Assembly: GCA_964537035.1 (NCBI GenBank)
Contig: CAZIAK010000008.1
Span: forward strand, 65,302 to 129,301
Source of the DNA: CAZIAK01 sp964537035
GTDB taxonomy: Bacteria; Planctomycetota; B15-G4
Direction of reading: 5' to 3'
Length of the DNA stretch: 64,000 bases
Shown in pieces: positions 1 through 8,539 of this stretch (positions are counted from its first letter, which is position 1; each line of letters begins with the position of its first letter). The notes beneath the pieces are model-generated. The model had not been told where the DNA came from. It worked only from the letters and a program-made list of their open reading frames with translations, and did no database searches. A program made the position numbers and the translations under genes.

Positions 1-655
1 CGCCGAGGTCGCACTGGTGAATGGTGATCTGTTCACCGGAGAGGAGGCCCTGCTCGGTGGGCTGGCCGACAGCGCCGGGCTCACCCTCGACAGTGACGCA
101 CCCGTCCTCGTGGCTCGGGGCAGCCACTTCATCGAACTCGACCAGACCAGTGACATCGAGCTCGGAGCCAGCTGGATCACCGGGGTGGGCAGCCGGGCCG
201 TGGTCACCGACGTGATGACCGAGATCGACCCGGAGGCCCTCTCCGTCGACCTCACCTGGCGCAGCCGCGACGACGAATCGGGCCAGGACAGCTGGCTGCT
301 CTCCGCCCAGGGAGTGCGCACGGCGGTCGACTTCAATCAGGCGGCGACGCCAGGTTTTCCCACGGGGAACCAACGGAGCGACGGCTACTGGTTCACGGCC
401 CAACGGCAGACCGGGGTGAACACGTATTGGGGACTCCGTGTCGGCAGCGCCGAAGTGCTGGGCGCCGACGACGACATCTCCGCCATCTCGCCCTACGTGA
501 GCTGGTACGCCGACGAGTTCTTCCGCGTGCGCCTGCAGGGCCAACGCCTGCGGGGTCGCCTCGGAGGTCTACGCCGCACGGCCCACCGAGCCATGCTGCA
601 GCTCTCCTGGAACTTCGGTGCCCACAAGCCCCACCCCTACTGGACCAACCGATGA
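1..655 (+). CDS. C-terminal part of a zinc-cluster outer-membrane beta-barrel protein (5' truncated)
   Basis: The reading frame is open at the left window edge and ends in TGA at 653-655, so the N-terminus is missing. About 217 residues are visible. They alternate polar and hydrophobic residues as in transmembrane beta strands, and several segments end in aromatics (YWFTAQ, YVSWYADEFF). The last strand reads LQLSWNFGAHKPHPYW. An ending of this kind, SLGAHKPHP-like, is what I recall for zinc-regulated outer-membrane receptors or porins. The stop overlaps the znuA start by 4 bp (ATGA), which ties it to metal import. Proposed role: passage of zinc or another divalent metal across the outer membrane. 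Barrel and context are fairly secure; the substrate is inferred. Confidence 0.6.
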   Translation, partial: AEVALVNGDLFTGEEALLGGLADSAGLTLDSDAPVLVARGSHFIELDQTSDIELGASWITGVGSRAVVTDVMTEIDPEALSVDLTWRSRDDESGQDSWLLSAQGVRTAVDFNQAATPGFPTGNQRSDGYWFTAQRQTGVNTYWGLRVGSAEVLGADDDISAISPYVSWYADEFFRVRLQGQRLRGRLGGLRRTAHRAMLQLSWNFGAHKPHPYWTNR

Positions 656-1934
656 CACCTCGCACAGCTGACAAGACAGTGAGCGTCCCCGGCCTCACGT
701 TGCGGGTACCGCACGACCAGGCGCGGCCGCGGCTCCTGCGCTCCAGCGTCATCACCCTGGCCTGCATGCTCGTGGCCATGACGGCCTCCGCGTTGCCGCT
801 CGCGCCGAGCGAGGCCGGCGCGGCCCCGCCGCTCAAGGTCATCGCCACCGTCCCCACCTACGGTGAGCTGGCTCGGGAGATCGGCGGCGATCTGGTGGAC
901 GTCGTGGTGCTCTGCCGTCCCGGGCAAGACGTCCACTCGGTCTCCGCCACCCCGTCGATGATGGCCCGTTGCCGGGGCGCCGACCTGCTGCTGCACACGG
1001 GGCTGGACGCCGAGCTGTGGCTGCCCAACATGCTCCGCGGCTCGAGCAACAACGCGCTCCTGCCCGGCAATCCGGCTTCGATCGACCTGTCCAGCAAGGT
1101 GACCCTGAAACAAGTGCCCAGGAAGCTGAGCCGCGCGCAGGGCGACGTGCATGCGTTCGGCAACACCCATGTCTGGACCGATCCCCTGGCCGTGCGCGCC
1201 ATGGCGGCCACCGTTCGCGACGCGCTCATCGCCGCCCTGCCCGACCACGCAGCAGAGATCACCGAGCGACACGGCGCGTTCCACCTGCGACTGACAAAGG
1301 CCCTGGTAGGCTGGCTCACGGAGGCGAAGGCCTTGCGTGGCCGACCGATCGTCGTCTACCACCCCTCCTGGGTCTATCTGCTCGATCGCCTGGGACTGAA
1401 GCAGATCGGCACCATCGAGCCCAAGCCCCGGGTCGCCCCCACCGCTCACCACCTCGACGAGCTGCTGGCCACCATGCAGCACGAGCGAGTGGCCGTGGTG
1501 ATTCGTGAGCCGTACCAGTTTCCCGATGCGGCAGACTTCCTCGCCGAACGCAGCGNNNNNNNNNNNNNNNNNNNNNNNNNNNNNNNNNNNNNNNNNNNNN
1601 NNNNNNNNNNNNNNNNNNNNNNNNNNNNNNNNNNNNNNNNNNNNNNNNNNNNNNNATTCGTGAGCCGTACCAGTTTCCCGATGCGGCAGACTTCCTCGCC
1701 GAACGCAGCGAAGCCCAGGTGCTCGTGCTGTCCACTCACCCGGGCTATCCCGAGGGAGTCGACGGCATCGTCGAGCACTTTGCCTACAACATCGGCGCCC
1801 TGATCGCAGCCTACGCGCCACGGGCACAGTCGGCTGGCGAACCCGCGGCCAACGGCCAGGCCAACGATCAGGCCAACGGCCAGGCCAACAACGGCCGCAG
1901 CGATGAGCACGACAGCGGGAACGACAACGGGTGA
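652..1934 (+). CDS. znuA: Zinc/manganese ABC transporter substrate-binding protein ZnuA-like (interrupted by an artefactual assembly gap)
   Basis: Periplasmic metal-binding component of a cluster A-1 ABC importer. ATG at 652 overlaps the upstream stop. A hydrophobic signal segment lies near residues 30-55. Likely metal ligands are His95 (QDVHS), His173 (NTHVW) and His237 (VYHPSW), the spacing expected for ZnuA/TroA proteins. A 100-N gap at 1556-1655 apparently breaks the frame, but the 55 bp before it (1501-1555) recur exactly after it (1656-1710). Deleting 155 bp restores one 375-residue frame ending THPGYPEG...AAYAP plus an Ala/Asn/Gln/Gly-rich tail at the TGA of 1932-1934. The tail is encoded by a 12-bp repeat and has no obvious ligand role. 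The stop overlaps znuC. Confidence 0.88.
1556..1655. other. 100-N assembly gap flanked by a 55-bp identical duplication
   Basis: One hundred Ns. Bases 1501-1555 and 1656-1710 are identical, which is the signature of two contigs that overlap by 55 bp and were joined with a default gap. The true sequence most likely lacks 155 bp here, and removal restores the znuA frame. Confidence 0.93.
1848..1895 (+). repeat. 12-bp in-frame tandem repeat in the znuA 3' end
   Basis: Four imperfect units of the type GCCAACGGCCAG encode a tail of ANGQ, ANDQ, ANGQ and ANNG. The unit length is a multiple of three, so changes in copy number would alter tail length without breaking the frame. Confidence 0.85.
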
Positions 1935-2755
1935 GCCGCGAGTCAAGCCAGCCAGCAGCGCACCACACACCCCCGAGCGCGGACAGCTCGGGTGTCTTGG
2001 TGCGCGCCGAGAACATCTCCTACCGCTACCGCAGGGAAGACGTGCTGCGCGACGTGAGTCTCTCGGTCCCCCGAGGTTCGGTCACGGCGCTGGTGGGCAG
2101 CAACGGCTCGGGCAAGACGACCTTTCTGCGCCTGGCCGTGGGCCTGTTGCGCCCCCGCAGCGGTCGCATCGTGCACCCCGCCGGGCTGCGACCCAAGGTG
2201 GGCTGGGTGCCCCAGGTCGACGACAGCGAGGTGCTCTATCCGGTCACCGCCCTGCAGGTCGTGCTCATGGGACTCACCCCGGGCCTGGGCTGGTTCGGGC
2301 GACGGGGCGCTGCGGGGAAGGAGCGCTCCTTGCGATCCCTGGCCCGCTTCGACGTGGCAGACCTGGCCTCCAAGCGCTTCCGCGACCTCTCCGGCGGACA
2401 ACGGCAGCGCATCCTCTTGGCCCGGGCCCTCGTCGACGAGCCCGAGCTGCTGGTGCTCGACGAGCCCGTGCGCGGCCTCGACTTCACCAGCGCTGTGGGA
2501 CTGGTGAAGACCATCACCGATCTGGCCAGCGAGCGCCAGCTGGCCGTGCTGGTCGCCACCCACAGCCTCGATCTGGTGGCCAACCACGCGGCCCAGGTGG
2601 CCCTGTTCAAGGAGGGTCGAGTGCAGGCTGGCCCGGTCGACGAGATCTTCAACGACGCCCTGCTCAGCGAGTACCACGACGCCGCCGTTCACGTGGGCAG
2701 GGTGGCCGGACATCGGGTGGTGGTGCCCGGGACCACACTGGGAGACGCGCCGTGA
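1931..2755 (+). CDS. znuC: Zinc/manganese ABC transporter ATP-binding protein
   Basis: Cytoplasmic ATPase of 274 residues that powers metal import with the ZnuA-like and ZnuB-like neighbours. Visible motifs in order: Walker A GSNGSGKTT near residues 57-65, signature LSGGQRQR, Walker B LLVLDEP and switch histidine ATHSLD. The length suits the family. The GTG start at 1931 overlaps the znuA stop (GTGA), and the stop overlaps the start of the permease gene in the same way, so the four genes from the left edge form one coupled operon. The first 25 residues (Ser/Ala/His/Pro-rich) precede the ABC domain and look dispensable. Metal specificity, Zn versus Mn, cannot be decided from the ATPase. Confidence 0.93.
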   Translation: MSRESSQPAAHHTPPSADSSGVLVRAENISYRYRREDVLRDVSLSVPRGSVTALVGSNGSGKTTFLRLAVGLLRPRSGRIVHPAGLRPKVGWVPQVDDSEVLYPVTALQVVLMGLTPGLGWFGRRGAAGKERSLRSLARFDVADLASKRFRDLSGGQRQRILLARALVDEPELLVLDEPVRGLDFTSAVGLVKTITDLASERQLAVLVATHSLDLVANHAAQVALFKEGRVQAGPVDEIFNDALLSEYHDAAVHVGRVAGHRVVVPGTTLGDAP

Positions 2756-4035
2756 GCAACTGGCTCGACGGCACCGCGCTGCAGGCCATCCCCGGGGCCG
2801 TCGAAGCGGGGCTCATCGCGGGAGTGCTCCTGCCCTGGCTGGGCATGTGGGTCGTCTTGCTGCGGGTGGTCTTTCTCGGCGTGACCCTGGCCCAGGTGGC
2901 CGCGGCGGGCGTGGCGCTCGGCCTCGTTCTCGACAGCCCGCCCCTGCCCATGGGGCTGGCCTTGACCCTGTTGGTCGTGGCCGGGGTGGTCCGCGCCGAC
3001 GGCAAGCAGTCGTCGCTCGCCGCGGATGGCAAGCTGGGCGCCCTCTTCTGCGTGGCCTCCGCCCTGGCCCTGCTCTTCGTCTCCCAGTCGCCCGCCGATC
3101 TCGACGAAGTGCAGCACGTTCTCCATGGCAACCTGATCTATGCGGGCCGCGACGCCGTGCAGATCACCGCCATCACGCTGATCGCGGCGGTGGCCCTGCT
3201 GGGCGTCTTCTTCAAGCAGCTGCTGCTGGTAGGCTTCGACCGGGAGACCGCCCAGGCCCTGGGGCTGGCCACCCAGGGCTGGCTCTTGCTGCTCTTCGCC
3301 GTGCTGGCCACGGTGCTCACCGTCTCGATGCGCACCACCGGGTCGCTGCTGACCTTCGCCATGTTGCTGCTGCCTTCCCTGGCATCCCTGTCGTTGCGCC
3401 GCGGGCTCGTGGCCAGCTTCGGTCTGGCCAGCGCCCTGGGCGGCGTGGGCACCCTGGCCGGGCTGGCCTTGGCGGTGCACGCCGACCTCCATCTCGAATC
3501 ATCGATCACCGTCTGCCTGGCCGCGCTGCTGCCCCTCTGCGCTGCCTGGCGGCGTCACTGGCTGCTCGGCGCGGTGGCCGCAGCCCTGTGCTTCGCGGGC
3601 GGCTGGTCTTTGGGTGCAGAGCCCGTCGAAGCCGAACCCGGGCATGCCCATCACCACGAGTCAGACGTCGTGACCGAACTGAGCCAGCCCTGGCACGTCG
3701 ACGTCGAGCTGTCCGCCGCCCAGGGCGCTGCCGACGACACGATCCAGGTCACCTGGCTGCTGACCATGAGCCGGCAGCCCGACGACAGCACCGTCCCCGA
3801 CGAGCTGTGGCTCATGCTCACCGGCGATGGCGTGTTTCACGAACACCGGCTCACAGACGAGCTGTCCCATCTGCCCCAGGGGACCACCACCTTGACCGGC
3901 ACCTGCCTTGTGCCCAGCCTCGGCCCCACCCATCGCCTGGAGGGGCAGCTGTGGACTGGCTCGATGGAGAGCCTGGACGGCGCCCCCGTAGACCCAGAAC
4001 AAGGCGCCGTGCTCGGAGTCGACGTGGAGCCGTGA
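2752..4035 (+). CDS. znuB: Zinc/manganese ABC transporter permease with a His-rich C-terminal soluble extension
   Basis: Inner-membrane permease (ABC-3 family) of 427 residues. The GTG start at 2752 overlaps the znuC stop. Residues 1 to about 290 contain about eight hydrophobic helices, including an LLRVVFLGVTLAQVAAAGVALG segment typical of the family. ABC-3 permeases normally end there, at 260-290 residues. This one continues for about 130 residues that begin with GHAHHHESD (near 296-304) and then look like a compact soluble beta-rich domain (WHVDVELSA...IQVTWLLT). The His cluster follows the last helix, so it could sit outside the cytoplasm and capture metal. That role is inferred. It is the last gene of the operon. 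Confidence 0.88.
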   Translation: MSNWLDGTALQAIPGAVEAGLIAGVLLPWLGMWVVLLRVVFLGVTLAQVAAAGVALGLVLDSPPLPMGLALTLLVVAGVVRADGKQSSLAADGKLGALFCVASALALLFVSQSPADLDEVQHVLHGNLIYAGRDAVQITAITLIAAVALLGVFFKQLLLVGFDRETAQALGLATQGWLLLLFAVLATVLTVSMRTTGSLLTFAMLLLPSLASLSLRRGLVASFGLASALGGVGTLAGLALAVHADLHLESSITVCLAALLPLCAAWRRHWLLGAVAAALCFAGGWSLGAEPVEAEPGHAHHHESDVVTELSQPWHVDVELSAAQGAADDTIQVTWLLTMSRQPDDSTVPDELWLMLTGDGVFHEHRLTDELSHLPQGTTTLTGTCLVPSLGPTHRLEGQLWTGSMESLDGAPVDPEQGAVLGVDVEP

Positions 4036-4063
4036 CCCTGGCGGGACCGGGGCGCTCGCGCTG

Positions 4064-5191
4064 TCAGTCCAGGCTCACGGTGAGCAGGGTGCGGTCGTCG
4101 TCTGCGGGTCGACCGCCGCTATGGGCATCGACCGCGGCCATGATCGCGTCGAGCAGCTCGTGGCCGCTGAGGGGCTCGCCGGCCACGATGTCCCGCAGGC
4201 GCTGCAGGCCGAACAGCTCGCCCGCGCCCTCAGCCCTGGCTTCGGTCAGGCCGTCGGTGAAGAGCAGCAGGCCGCTGCCCGGTTCGATGTGGGCCCGGTG
4301 CTGCTCCCAGTCCATGTCGGGAAGGGCCGGCGAGATCACCGTGCCCGAGAGGCCCAGCTCGCTCACGTTGCGCTCGTCATCCCAGAGATAGGCCTTGGGG
4401 TGCCCGGCGTTGACCCACTCGAGGATGCGATCGTCCCGGGCGATGCGGGCGCAGAAGAGCGAGACGAAGCGGTCCTCGTCGAAGGGCCTGATGGCGTTGC
4501 GGATGCGCCGGGCCACTTCTAGCGGTTCGAAGCCATCCTCCCGCGTCGCCCGAAAAGCCGCCTTGACGATGCCCACCATCATGGCCGCCGACACACCGTG
4601 CCCCGACACGTCGGCGAGCATGACCGTGACCCGCCCGCGACCGGCGTCGACATAGTCGAGGAAGTCGCCGCTCATGTCCTCGCAGGGCTGCATGCGGGTG
4701 GCGATGGTCAGCCGCTGCAGGCGCCCGCTCTCAGGAGGCTGCAGTCCCACCTGAAAGGCTCGGGCTGCGGCCATCTCGGTCTGGAGCCGGTGCAAGTGGG
4801 CGGCGTTCTCTGCGGCCAGGCGACGCACGTCGAGGCAGCGCTCGACCAGGGTCAGCAGCACGTCCCGATCGAAGGGCTTGCGAATGAAGTAGAAGGCCTT
4901 CTCGCGGATCGAACGAATCAGCTGGGCGTCGAGCTCGTGCACCACGCCGGTCATGAAGATCACGTCGATGCCCGGGACCAGCGCGCGAAGCCGCGACGAC
5001 AGCTCGAAGCCGTCCATCTCGCCCATGCGGATGTCGAGCACGGCCAGGGCCGGGCCGAACGCCGCCGCCTGTTCGAGGGCCTCTTCGGCGCTGCGCAAGG
5101 CCAGCACTTCGTAGTGCGTGGCCAAGACCCGCTGGGCGCTGTGCAGCAACGCCCCGTCGTCGTCCACGATCAGGATGTGCGCCCGACTCAT
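4064..5191 (-). CDS. Response regulator with PP2C/SpoIIE-type Ser phosphatase output
   Basis: A 375-residue cytoplasmic signalling protein. Residues 1-120 form a REC domain: acidic pocket IVDDDG near residue 9, phosphoacceptor Asp in VLDIRMGEMDG near residue 52, and KPFD near 109. A short coiled linker follows. Residues from about 165 to the end are a SpoIIE-like PPM phosphatase with SGDFLDYV, MLADVSGHGVSAAMMVG, VNAGHPKAYLW and LLLFTDGLTEAR metal-site motifs. Such proteins dephosphorylate anti-anti-sigma factors or similar Ser-phosphorylated partners under control of a histidine kinase. The start overlaps the stop of the upstream kinase gene by 4 bp, making that kinase the likely partner. No anti-sigma/anti-anti-sigma pair is visible nearby. 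Confidence 0.9.
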   Translation of the reverse strand: MSRAHILIVDDDGALLHSAQRVLATHYEVLALRSAEEALEQAAAFGPALAVLDIRMGEMDGFELSSRLRALVPGIDVIFMTGVVHELDAQLIRSIREKAFYFIRKPFDRDVLLTLVERCLDVRRLAAENAAHLHRLQTEMAAARAFQVGLQPPESGRLQRLTIATRMQPCEDMSGDFLDYVDAGRGRVTVMLADVSGHGVSAAMMVGIVKAAFRATREDGFEPLEVARRIRNAIRPFDEDRFVSLFCARIARDDRILEWVNAGHPKAYLWDDERNVSELGLSGTVISPALPDMDWEQHRAHIEPGSGLLLFTDGLTEARAEGAGELFGLQRLRDIVAGEPLSGHELLDAIMAAVDAHSGGRPADDDRTLLTVSLD

Positions 5192-6966
5192 GCGTGGATC
5201 TCTCGGCTGCAGGGCAGGTGCAGCGTCACCGTGGTGCCCTTGTCGCGCACACTCTCGATGGACATCTGCCCACCCATGCCCCAGACGATGGAGCGGCAGA
5301 TGGGCAGCCCCAGCCCGTTGCCCTGACGCTTGGTGGTGTAGAAGGGCTCGGACACCCGCTCGAGGTCAGTTTCAGCGATGCCCCGGCCCGTGTCGCACAC
5401 CGAGACCACCAGATCGTTGCCCTGGCGCCGGGCGGCGATGGTCAGCGTGCCTCCTGCGGGCATGGCGTCCCGGGCATTGCCCGACAGATTCAGCAGCAGC
5501 TGTTCGAGATCGCCGCGAGTGGCAGAGACAGTGCTCAGGCTGGGAGCCAGATCGAGCACGAGCTCGACCTGCTGCCGTCGCAACGACTCGTCGAGCACGG
5601 CCAGGGCGCTGGACAGGGCCTGCTTCAGGTCGCCCGTGCCCAGGCTGCGCGCCGAGCTTCTGGCGAACGAGAGCATGCCCCCGAAGATGCGTCGACAGAC
5701 CTGCACCGAGGCCTCGACCTGCTGCAGATCGCCCAGCAGGGTGGCCTCGTCCGCCCGGTCGGCGGTGATGTCCGCCTGCATTTGCTGCACCATGGGCAGG
5801 ATCGCGCCCAGGGCGTTGTTCACGTCGTGGGACACGCCCCGGGCCAGGTCGGCCATGACGTGCTTGCGCTCCGCGGCCAGCATGCCCAACTCCAGGTTCT
5901 CGGCGCGCTGCAGGTTGCTCACCGCCACGGCGACGTGGGGCAAGAAGCGGCGGACCTGTTCGACCTCGTAGGCGCCGAGCGAGCCCTCGTGGCAGGCGGC
6001 GATCTCGAGCACGCCCAGCAGGCGATCGCGAGCCACCAGAGGCGCCACCAGCAGGGAGCGCGCTGGTTGCTCGGGCTCGTCGAGCGCCCCTACCCGGGCT
6101 GCGTTCATGCCCTCGGCCAGCAGGTGTCCCTGCCGCCCGGACCAGCAGGACCAGGCGCCGAGGTGTTCGCTGGCCTCGGTGCTGTCTGGTGCTGTCTCCC
6201 GCAGCGCCGCGCCGCTCGCACCCCCACCTCCAGGGGAAGAACCGCCGGAAGCCGAGGCAGGGCAAGGCCGGTCGAAGCCGTAGACCTCGCCGGTCTCCAG
6301 CAGGGTCAGCACCTCGTCGGTGAGCTGCAGGCTCGTGCCCACCCGCCGGCTCTTGCCCTTGCGCCAGGCGATCTGCTCCGCCGCCAGACGGAGCACGTTG
6401 CAGCCCCCATCAAAGGTCAGCACCGCCGCCGAATGATCGTAGCGGGTGAGCGAGCGCAGCCCGTGGAGCAGCTGGTAGGCCAGGTCTTTGGGCGAGAGCT
6501 GTTCGAGAATCTTGCGATCGATGCGCTCGCGCACCTCGGTCAACCGCTGCCCGTCGATGCGCTGCACCTGGCGGGACAAGACCGACGACACGCGGGAGAA
6601 GGCCCGGCGATCGGCGAGCGCGAAGGGCCGCCCCTCCCGCTGCAAGACCATGTGCCCCCAGAGCCGTCCCCGGCGGTCGATGCGCGCGACCATGGTGTCG
6701 TCACCGAGTTTGGGCCGACGGCGGTTGGCCAGGGTCGTGAACAGCCCGTCGGCAAAGCTCGCGCCCCGGGGGATCATGTAGCGGGGGTCGACGGCCTCGC
6801 CGCCAGGAGTCACCACGGCGATGCAGGCCCGCTCCGCCTCGAAGAGGTCGCTGACCCGGCGCAGGGCGGTCTTCAGAGCCTTGTCAGAGCGCCGCACCCC
6901 GAGCAGCTTGTCGACCAGTTCGGCCTGAAAGTGCAGCAGTCGGACGTCCCGCTCGGTAGACGACAT
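5188..6966 (-). CDS. GAF-domain sensor histidine kinase
   Basis: A 592-residue protein without membrane helices, so a cytosolic sensor. Two GAF-like regions (about 10-150 and 165-365) precede the kinase core. The second is interrupted near residues 238-258 by a Ser/Gly/Pro-rich insert. The H-box is LARGVSHDVNNALGAI, with the His near residue 378. The ATP-binding domain shows LLLNLSGNARDAMPAGG (N box), VCDTGRGIAE (G1) and KRQGNGLGLPICRSIV (G2). The ATG at 6966 is the first in frame. It is translationally coupled to the REC-PP2C gene. The ligand for the GAF domains is unknown. Confidence 0.9.
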   Translation of the reverse strand: MSSTERDVRLLHFQAELVDKLLGVRRSDKALKTALRRVSDLFEAERACIAVVTPGGEAVDPRYMIPRGASFADGLFTTLANRRRPKLGDDTMVARIDRRGRLWGHMVLQREGRPFALADRRAFSRVSSVLSRQVQRIDGQRLTEVRERIDRKILEQLSPKDLAYQLLHGLRSLTRYDHSAAVLTFDGGCNVLRLAAEQIAWRKGKSRRVGTSLQLTDEVLTLLETGEVYGFDRPCPASASGGSSPGGGGASGAALRETAPDSTEASEHLGAWSCWSGRQGHLLAEGMNAARVGALDEPEQPARSLLVAPLVARDRLLGVLEIAACHEGSLGAYEVEQVRRFLPHVAVAVSNLQRAENLELGMLAAERKHVMADLARGVSHDVNNALGAILPMVQQMQADITADRADEATLLGDLQQVEASVQVCRRIFGGMLSFARSSARSLGTGDLKQALSSALAVLDESLRRQQVELVLDLAPSLSTVSATRGDLEQLLLNLSGNARDAMPAGGTLTIAARRQGNDLVVSVCDTGRGIAETDLERVSEPFYTTKRQGNGLGLPICRSIVWGMGGQMSIESVRDKGTTVTLHLPCSREIHA

Positions 6967-7013
6967 GGTCAGGGCGCTCTCGCCTGCGGCTGAGACTCAA
7001 TGGGGCACGAAAG

Positions 7014-7054
7014 GGTGCCGGGATGGTAGCAGACAAGCCTCCCATCCCGGCACC
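7014..7054 (-). terminator. Strong hairpin, probable terminator after the small exported-protein gene
   Basis: GGTGCCGGGATGG at 7014-7026 pairs perfectly with 7042-7054 (13-bp stem, 15-nt loop). On the minus strand it lies 34 bp past the stop of the gene at 7088 and is followed by CTTTCG, a short T tract. It also sits just upstream of the histidine kinase start at 6966. Confidence 0.7.
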
Positions 7055-7087
7055 GTGCCACAGGCTGAACGCAGCGTGGCTGTCAGC

Positions 7088-7775
7088 TCAGAGGCTGGGC
7101 TCGTCAACTCCCACCGGCGTGGGCCACGACAGCTGGATGAACAGCTGGGTAGAGAACTCTCGGTCGGTGCCAGCGAAGCGGTTGAACGTCCAGGGCTGGG
7201 GAGCGCCGCTGCTGCCTCGGGTCTGCCAGGTGAGCTGGTAGGTGTGGATGCAGACGCGAACGCCATTCACGATGACGTAGATCACTCCCGCGGAAGCAGC
7301 CTCGTTCCCGCCAGCGAGAAACAACATATCAGCATTGCTGTTGTCATTGTTGAATGCATCCAGTTCAGCCTGGATCACTGCCCTGACTTCGTTCTCGGGC
7401 AGGTGCCCAGCCTTGGATACAGCCAACTCGACGTCTGTCCATCGTTCTTGCCACTCGGCGTTCACCTTGGCTTGAATGTCGGCGGTGATGCTCGACTTCA
7501 GCTCCAGCCGGTCCCCGAAGGCCCAGCTCTCCCCCAGGTACGTTGCGTCTGCGAGGACACCAAAGCCGACGGCCAGGTTCCCGTGCACTGCTGTAGCAGC
7601 CTGTGGTGCCGCAGCGTCGTCCAGCAGCTCGGAGGACTCGGCGCGAAGTGACGCCTGAGCACAACCAGCGGAGAGCAGTGCACTCCCCAGAGCGAGACTT
7701 AACGCGAGGCCGGAAAACGTTACCGACCTGCTAGACTTTCCTGCTTCCTGCTTCCTGCTTCCTGCTTCTTAGCAT
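7088..7775 (-). CDS. Exported/lipoprotein-like paralogue, out of frame in this sequence through a 7-bp repeat (possible phase-variable gene)
   Basis: The ATG at 7775 has an ideal Shine-Dalgarno AAGGAG (7783-7788) 7 nt upstream, but after 14 codons it hits TAG. In another frame a long coding sequence runs from a TAA at 7769-7771 to the stop at 7088 with no ATG, GTG or TTG before the signal-peptide core (SGLALSLALGSALLSAGCAQ). Between start and core lie four copies of CCTGCTT. Removing one 7-bp unit (or adding two) joins the ATG to the core and gives a 226-residue protein with a basic n-region, a hydrophobic core and a near-lipobox SAGC. The mature part closely resembles the neighbour at 7969-8463 (GSSGAPQPWTFNRF, REFSTQLFI, LSWPTP). 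Function unknown; no family recognised. Confidence 0.75.
7740..7767. repeat. Heptanucleotide tandem repeat (CCTGCTT)x4 just after a start codon
   Basis: Four perfect 7-bp units at 7740-7746, 7747-7753, 7754-7760 and 7761-7767, with partial units at both edges. Seven is not a multiple of three, so each unit gained or lost changes the reading frame of the gene that starts at 7775. The position, between start codon and signal peptide, is typical of contingency loci. Confidence 0.92.
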
Positions 7776-7968
7776 TCTGCTGCTCCTTGAACTCGGTATC
7801 AGTACGCACTGGATCCACGGCACGAGCCGCAACTCCCAGTCACCCATCGTTGCGACGGGGCGATCCTGGTTCAAGGAACAAGTAGGCAGGGTCGCGCCTG
7901 TAGGCACCACCCGGCCTCTTCACTAGCGCATCACCAGGACAGCGCCGGGCCCGTCGCGCCAAAGCCAG

Positions 7969-8463
7969 TCAGGTCGGCGTTGGCCAGGAGAGTTCGATGA
8001 AGAGTTGGGTTGAGAACTCTCGATTGGTGCCTACAAAACGATTGAACGTCCAAGGTTGTGGGGCACCACTGCTGCCCTTGCTCTGCCATGTCAGCAGGTA
8101 GTTATGGATACAGACTCGCACGCCATTGATGTAGACGTAGTGCACGCCTGCGGAGGCGGCCTCATCGCCGCCGGAAAGAAACAACTGAACCGTTGTCTCT
8201 GAGTCGGCGTTGAAGATTGCCAGCTTGCCCAAGATGAAGCTGCGCACCAGGCTCTCAGCCAAGTGGCCATCGCCATCAACGGTCAGATCGAGATCGTCCC
8301 ATGTGGATTGCCACGTCCTGCTGACACGCTGATTCACCTCATCGGTGATGGCTAACTTCAGCTCAAGCCGATCTGCCTCGCCCCACCCGGTGCTCAGGTA
8401 GGTCGAGCCCGGGCGGGCCTCAAACCCCACCGCCAGCTTGGCCTTGACTGTCTTTTCGGTCAT
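7969..8463 (-). CDS. Small conserved protein, paralogue of the exported protein downstream
   Basis: A 164-residue protein with no signal peptide (starts MTEKTVKAKLAVGFE), so probably cytosolic. The ATG at 8463 follows a GGGGGA ribosome-binding site. It shares its whole mature length with the protein encoded at 7088-7775, including EAASAGV, NGVRVCIH, LTWQ, GSSGAPQPWTFNRF, REFSTQLFI and LSWPTP. I recognise no known domain. It lies 76 bp downstream of the kinase-FGE gene on the same strand and could be cotranscribed. The pair therefore looks like one intracellular and one exported version of the same fold. Function not assigned. Confidence 0.75.
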   Translation of the reverse strand: MTEKTVKAKLAVGFEARPGSTYLSTGWGEADRLELKLAITDEVNQRVSRTWQSTWDDLDLTVDGDGHLAESLVRSFILGKLAIFNADSETTVQLFLSGGDEAASAGVHYVYINGVRVCIHNYLLTWQSKGSSGAPQPWTFNRFVGTNREFSTQLFIELSWPTPT

Positions 8464-8491
8464 CGGGTCATTCCCCCAGTTGGTCTCGCGA

Positions 8492-8506
8492 TCACACGGA
8501 GTGTGA
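8492..8506. promoter_or_regulatory. Short perfect palindrome upstream of the small paralogue gene
   Basis: TCACAC-GGA-GTGTGA, a 6-bp dyad with a 3-nt centre, lies 29 bp before the start at 8463 and 34 bp after the kinase stop. It could be an operator or a weak hairpin between the two genes. It is weak evidence, short enough to occur by chance. Confidence 0.3.
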
Positions 8507-8539
8507 ATATGCGAGGGGGACTATGCAACCAGGAAACAG

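Noticed and set aside
1903..4035. Extension of the znuB frame back to 1903
   Set aside because: Residues before 2752 are low-complexity Arg/Gly/Pro encoded out of frame over znuC. The GTG at 2752 overlapping the znuC stop is the natural start.
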